Source: Mesorhizobium muleiense
Lineage (GTDB): Bacteria; Pseudomonadota; Alphaproteobacteria; Rhizobiales; Rhizobiaceae
Assembly: GCF_900099905.1 (NCBI RefSeq)
Contig: NZ_FNEE01000002.1
Coordinates: 310,001 to 374,000, forward strand
Direction of reading: 5' to 3'
Length of the DNA stretch: 64,000 nucleotides
This document shows, piece after piece, positions 61,801 through 64,000 of this stretch (positions are counted from its first letter, which is position 1; every line of letters starts with the position of its first letter). The notes under the pieces were generated by a model that saw nothing but the letters and a program-made list of their open reading frames with translations, searched no databases and was not told the origin of the DNA. A program made the translations under genes and the position numbers.

Positions 61801-61938
61801 CTTGATGGTGAAGGATGGATCTTCCTCGCGGCCGAGCCCGACATAGGCAAAGATGCCTGCCAAGGCAAAGGCAATCATGAAATACCAGACAAGGGAGCGA
61901 TGCTCGAGCGCCCAGTCAGAAAGGTTGAATTTGTTCAC
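58888..61938 (-). CDS. RND-family efflux pump, inner-membrane subunit
   Basis: A 1016-residue proton-driven pump. Twelve-helix layout with the Asp-pair in GALIIALGLLVDDAMIAVEM near residue 400 and a large periplasmic loop pair. The start is GTG 61938, overlapping the adaptor stop (GTGA). It lacks the typical AcrB Phe-rich switch-loop text, and resembles the MexF/OqxB- or MdtB-type less-studied pumps; drug, solvent or lipid substrates are all possible. Encoded with two adaptors upstream and a hydrolase lipoprotein downstream. No outer-membrane channel is in the window. Confidence 0.95.
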   Translation of the reverse strand: MNKFNLSDWALEHRSLVWYFMIAFALAGIFAYVGLGREEDPSFTIKTMVIQAQWPGASAQEVTQQVSDRIEKKLQELESVEHTRSLTTAGQTIVFVDLLPSTKARDVEPTWLRVRNMIADIQADFPSGVVGPFFNDRFGDVYGNIFAFTGDGLSQRQLRDLVEGARTKILAVPDVGKVEIAGAQDEAIFLEFSTRKIAALGIDRSSIISTLQAQNAVTQSGFIEAGPERIALRVGGRFISEESLRAINLRVNDRFFPLTDVATITRGYVDPPTSLFRFNGKPAIALTVGMKAGGNLVDFGKALEKMIAEITQDLPVGAAVERVSDQPAVVDEAVSSFTHALFEAIAIVLAISFVSLGMRAGLVVAISIPLVLAITFLVMQYTGISLQRISLGALIIALGLLVDDAMIAVEMMVARLEVGDSLEKAATHVYTSTAFPMLTGTLVTVASFIPVGFNSSSAGEFVFSLFVVIAVSLIVSWVVAVLFTPLLGVTILPKTMKKHADHKGWFAAGFARILHLCLRWRWVTIAVTVAVFALSIAGMSLVQQQFFPSSDRPELIVDWNLPHNSSISETSRQMARFEQEKLAGNPDIDHWSTYVGRGAPRFILSFDPQPNDITFGQTIIVTKGLDVRDKLRKDLQDYLHQTFPGTDAFVKLLDIGPPVGKPVQYRVSGPDIQTVRDLAGKLGSIVGTQSSLTNLAFDWNEPARVVKIDVLQDKARQLGVSSEDIATALNSIVEGATATQVRDDIYLVNVIGRAEAEERGSVDTLLDLQLSSSSGKVIPLSSVATFRYELEQPTIWRRDRIPTITIKAGIKDATQPATIVAALAEKVEAFKTTLPAGYSVEVGGSVEESAKSQGPILAVAPVMLFAMATLLMIQLQSFHRLFLVFSVAPLALIGVVAALLLSNAPLGFVALLGVLALIGILIRNSVILVVQIEELRGSGMSPWKAVVQATEHRMRPIMLTAAAATLALIPISRQIFWGPMAYSMMGGIIVGTVLTLLFLPSLYVVWFRIRPDAEEA

Positions 61939-63065
61939 TGGGGCAGCTCCTGTTCAGGTCTTATACTTTGGCCGTCCGCGAGTTCATTGGCGCCGGCGAC
62001 GGCAACTTCTTCCCCGTTCTGCAGCCCCGACAGGACCCGGACACGAGCAGCCCCGGCGGGCCGGGCTTCGAGCCCGACCGGTCTCAGCGAGATTGTGAGT
62101 TTGGCCCGATCGATCACCCAGACATGGTCGGCGCCATCCCGCTCAAGGATTGCGGAGGCCGGCAGCACGATCGCGCGGGTCGTCGCTTCGCTTGCCGCCG
62201 TCGCCGTGACGACGGAGCCGAGACGGAAAACCTCGGGTGCCTCGTTCAAGGCGATCTTCAACCTGTGGGTGCGGGTATTGGCGTCGGCTTCCGGGCCGAT
62301 CTCTCGCAGAACGCCCGCCGTCCGAACCGTGTCGTCTAGCTGAAGAGCGATGTCGAAGCGCGTCCCAGGCCGTAGTGAACCGATCTGGGCTTCGGGCACA
62401 TCGACCACAACATCACGCCGATCCAGGCCGGCTAACCTCAGGACCGTCTGACCGGCCGTGACCGTCTGCCCGACCTGGACCGAAGTGGCGGTCACCACGC
62501 CGTCGAATTCGGCTTTCAACCGCGAATATCCAAGCTGCTCGCGTGCCTTGTCGAGACGAGCCTGCGCCTGTCCCACATCCGCCTCGGCCGACTTGAGGCC
62601 CTGCTCCGCAACTTCGGAATCGGCAACGCTGCCGGTATTTGCAGACGCGAGATTGCGCTTGCGCTTTTCGGTGGCTGTGGCGTTCTCGAGCTGCGCCTCG
62701 GCATTGCGCAGATCAGCCTCTGCACTCGTAACGGCAAGCTGCAGCGCCAGAGGATCGAGCTCGGCCACAACATCGCCCCTGTGCACCAGATCGCCGACCT
62801 CGACGCTGCGCGATATGACGCGGCCCAATGCCCGGAATGCCAGATCTGTTTCAACCCGCGCCCGCACGACGCCGGCGAAACCCAAAACAGCGGGCTGCTC
62901 CGGTTTCGCCGTGACGACGTTGACCGGTCGTGGCGGGGCCGCTTTCGCGGCTGGGCTTTGGTCGCAGCCCGAAAGAAGCAACAGCACCAGAACGGCCTGA
63001 AGCAAGACAAGGATCGTTATCACCTGAACGAACCGGCTTGAGATGCGTGAACGGAAGCTGGTCAT
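61935..63065 (-). CDS. RND efflux periplasmic adaptor (lipoprotein) 2
   Basis: A 376-residue membrane-fusion protein with a lipobox VLLLLSGCDQS near residue 30. Barrel and lipoyl blocks: RVISRSVEVGDLVHRGDVVAELDPLALQLAVTSAE is split as VGDLVHRGDVVAELD and LGYSRLKAEFDGVVT; alpha-hairpin of about 60 residues is in between. It links pump and outer membrane. Starts one base after the first adaptor's stop. Confidence 0.93.
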   Translation of the reverse strand: MTSFRSRISSRFVQVITILVLLQAVLVLLLLSGCDQSPAAKAAPPRPVNVVTAKPEQPAVLGFAGVVRARVETDLAFRALGRVISRSVEVGDLVHRGDVVAELDPLALQLAVTSAEADLRNAEAQLENATATEKRKRNLASANTGSVADSEVAEQGLKSAEADVGQAQARLDKAREQLGYSRLKAEFDGVVTATSVQVGQTVTAGQTVLRLAGLDRRDVVVDVPEAQIGSLRPGTRFDIALQLDDTVRTAGVLREIGPEADANTRTHRLKIALNEAPEVFRLGSVVTATAASEATTRAIVLPASAILERDGADHVWVIDRAKLTISLRPVGLEARPAGAARVRVLSGLQNGEEVAVAGANELADGQSIRPEQELPQ

Positions 63066-63066
63066 G

Positions 63067-64000
63067 TCACTTCTCCTGCCAGGCCACAGCCTGGCCTTGC
63101 CTCAGAAATTTTCCGCCGTCGGTGACGATCAGATCTTTTGGCGCAATCCCACCGGTCACGATGAAATCGGCTGTTCGATAGCGGTCGACCGCGACCTTGC
63201 GAAGCGAGACCGATTTGCTTGCCGCGTCGATGACCCATACGGCCGGCTCACCCCCGGCGGAGGCCATGGCGCTCCACGGCAGGATCACACCTTCACGAGA
63301 CGGTGAATGGAATTCACCCACCACCGACGTTCCGAGCGACCATTGCGCCTCTTGCGGCAGCGCCACCTTGACGCGGATGGTCCCGGTGCTCGTATCGATG
63401 ACTGGAGAGACTTCCCGGATTTTGCCCCGTGCCGTGCGCGCCCGATCACCCACCGGAGCAACCTCGACTTCACTCGTCGGTCGGCCTGGGAGGAAGAAGG
63501 CTTCGAACACCTCGAAAGAAGCGTCCCGCGGGCCATCGCGCGCAAGCGCCAGCGCCGGCTGCGCCGCAGAGACCACCTGGCCTGCTTCGACGCTGCGCGA
63601 GGTGATGACGCCATCTGCGTCGGCTTTGAGCTCCGTATGGGAAAGCGCATCCAGCGCCGTCGCTAAACTCGCCTGGGCGACCTCCAGAGAGCCCTGCGCT
63701 GTCGTCAGCGCCTCTCGCGCCGCATCATAGGTCGACTGAGCGATCGCTCGCGATTTCAGCAATGTCTTGTAGCGTTCGAAGGCAAGCGCCTTCTGCTTGA
63801 CGGTTGCTTGTGCCGACCGCAGGCCCGCCCGGGCGGAATCGACATCGGCGCGTTGCTCGGTGTCGTCGATGCGCATCAGGACGTCGCCCGCACGCACCCG
63901 TGATCCGACATCGACGCGGCGTTCTCTCACCCGGCCGCCGGTCCGGAAAGACAACTCGGATTGAACCCGGGCCTTCACTTCCCCGGTGACCGCGGCGCCC
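63067..64000 (-). CDS. RND efflux periplasmic adaptor 1 (5' end beyond window)
   Basis: The open frame continues past 64000, so the true start is outside. The visible 311 codons show the lipoyl blocks RVRERRVDVGSRVRAGDVLMRID and LSHTELKADADGVIT with a coiled-coil hairpin (LRSAQATVKQKALAFERYKTLL), then the beta-barrel and membrane-proximal domains. Sequence clearly differs from adaptor 2, so the pump may form a heteromeric adaptor ring as in MdtA-like tandem systems. Confidence 0.93.
   Translation of the reverse strand, partial: GAAVTGEVKARVQSELSFRTGGRVRERRVDVGSRVRAGDVLMRIDDTEQRADVDSARAGLRSAQATVKQKALAFERYKTLLKSRAIAQSTYDAAREALTTAQGSLEVAQASLATALDALSHTELKADADGVITSRSVEAGQVVSAAQPALALARDGPRDASFEVFEAFFLPGRPTSEVEVAPVGDRARTARGKIREVSPVIDTSTGTIRVKVALPQEAQWSLGTSVVGEFHSPSREGVILPWSAMASAGGEPAVWVIDAASKSVSLRKVAVDRYRTADFIVTGGIAPKDLIVTDGGKFLRQGQAVAWQEK

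Overview
The window reads as one contig of a high-GC alphaproteobacterial chromosome of the order Hyphomicrobiales, most like Mesorhizobium or a close relative. This rests on the gene content and order (accB-accC-aat near DUF2155 and an NDUFA12-type complex I subunit, a phasin, RNase E with an acidic insert in its S1 domain, tandem PilZ domains, a transglutaminase-like cysteine peptidase) and on several families of palindromic intergenic repeats of rhizobial type. The genus is an inference. I see no rRNA, tRNA, CRISPR array, insertion sequence or prophage.

Layout. 0-5.6 kb: a TetR regulator divergent from a polyamine-type ABC importer (binding protein, two permeases, ATPase) that ends in a metallo-beta-lactamase-fold hydrolase; a dyad between the regulator and the importer is a likely operator. 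6-10.6 kb: NAD kinase, a DEAD-box RNA helicase, an OmpA-type glycine-zipper lipoprotein, a GFA/CENP-V-fold protein and a small secreted protein. 11-20.1 kb: housekeeping and envelope genes: prfB (with a programmed +1 frameshift), PBP1A, N-acetylmuramoyl-L-alanine amidase and RNase E. 20.2-28 kb: glutaminase, aminotransferase, M48 protease with TPR-like tail, DsbA-type oxidoreductase, aroQ, accB, accC and aat. 28-35 kb: small conserved proteins, panB-panC, phasin, GNAT acetyltransferase and gatB. 35-39.2 kb: CBS-pair protein, rhomboid protease, PAS protein, PilZ-PilZ protein and transglutaminase-like peptidase, a signalling and envelope set.

39.2-46.2 kb is the most accessory-looking stretch: a Gly/Ser/His-repeat secreted protein, a 708-residue membrane-anchored coiled-coil protein built on a 49-residue repeat, a BTAD/TolB-like/TPR regulator, a DUF1127 protein and an ankyrin protein. 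46.2-55.2 kb returns to metabolism: gamma-carbonic anhydrase, cysE, HD-domain protein, alpha/beta hydrolase, DUF192, double cold-shock protein, gloA, DUF2218, DUF1697 and ilvA. 55.4-64 kb holds three paralogous DUF900-type lipoprotein hydrolases and an RND efflux operon with two adaptor proteins, cut by the right edge. One of the hydrolases is placed for translational coupling to the RND pump.

The most notable observations are: a chain of four 17-bp repeats between panB and panC, each a six-codon mini-ORF overlapping the next by ATGA, so that ribosomes could be handed from panB to panC; a 26-bp-arm inverted repeat ahead of aroQ; two full-length 182-183 bp RIME-like elements in opposite orientation; and a window-wide habit of short in-frame tandem repeats (15-36 bp) in otherwise ordinary genes.
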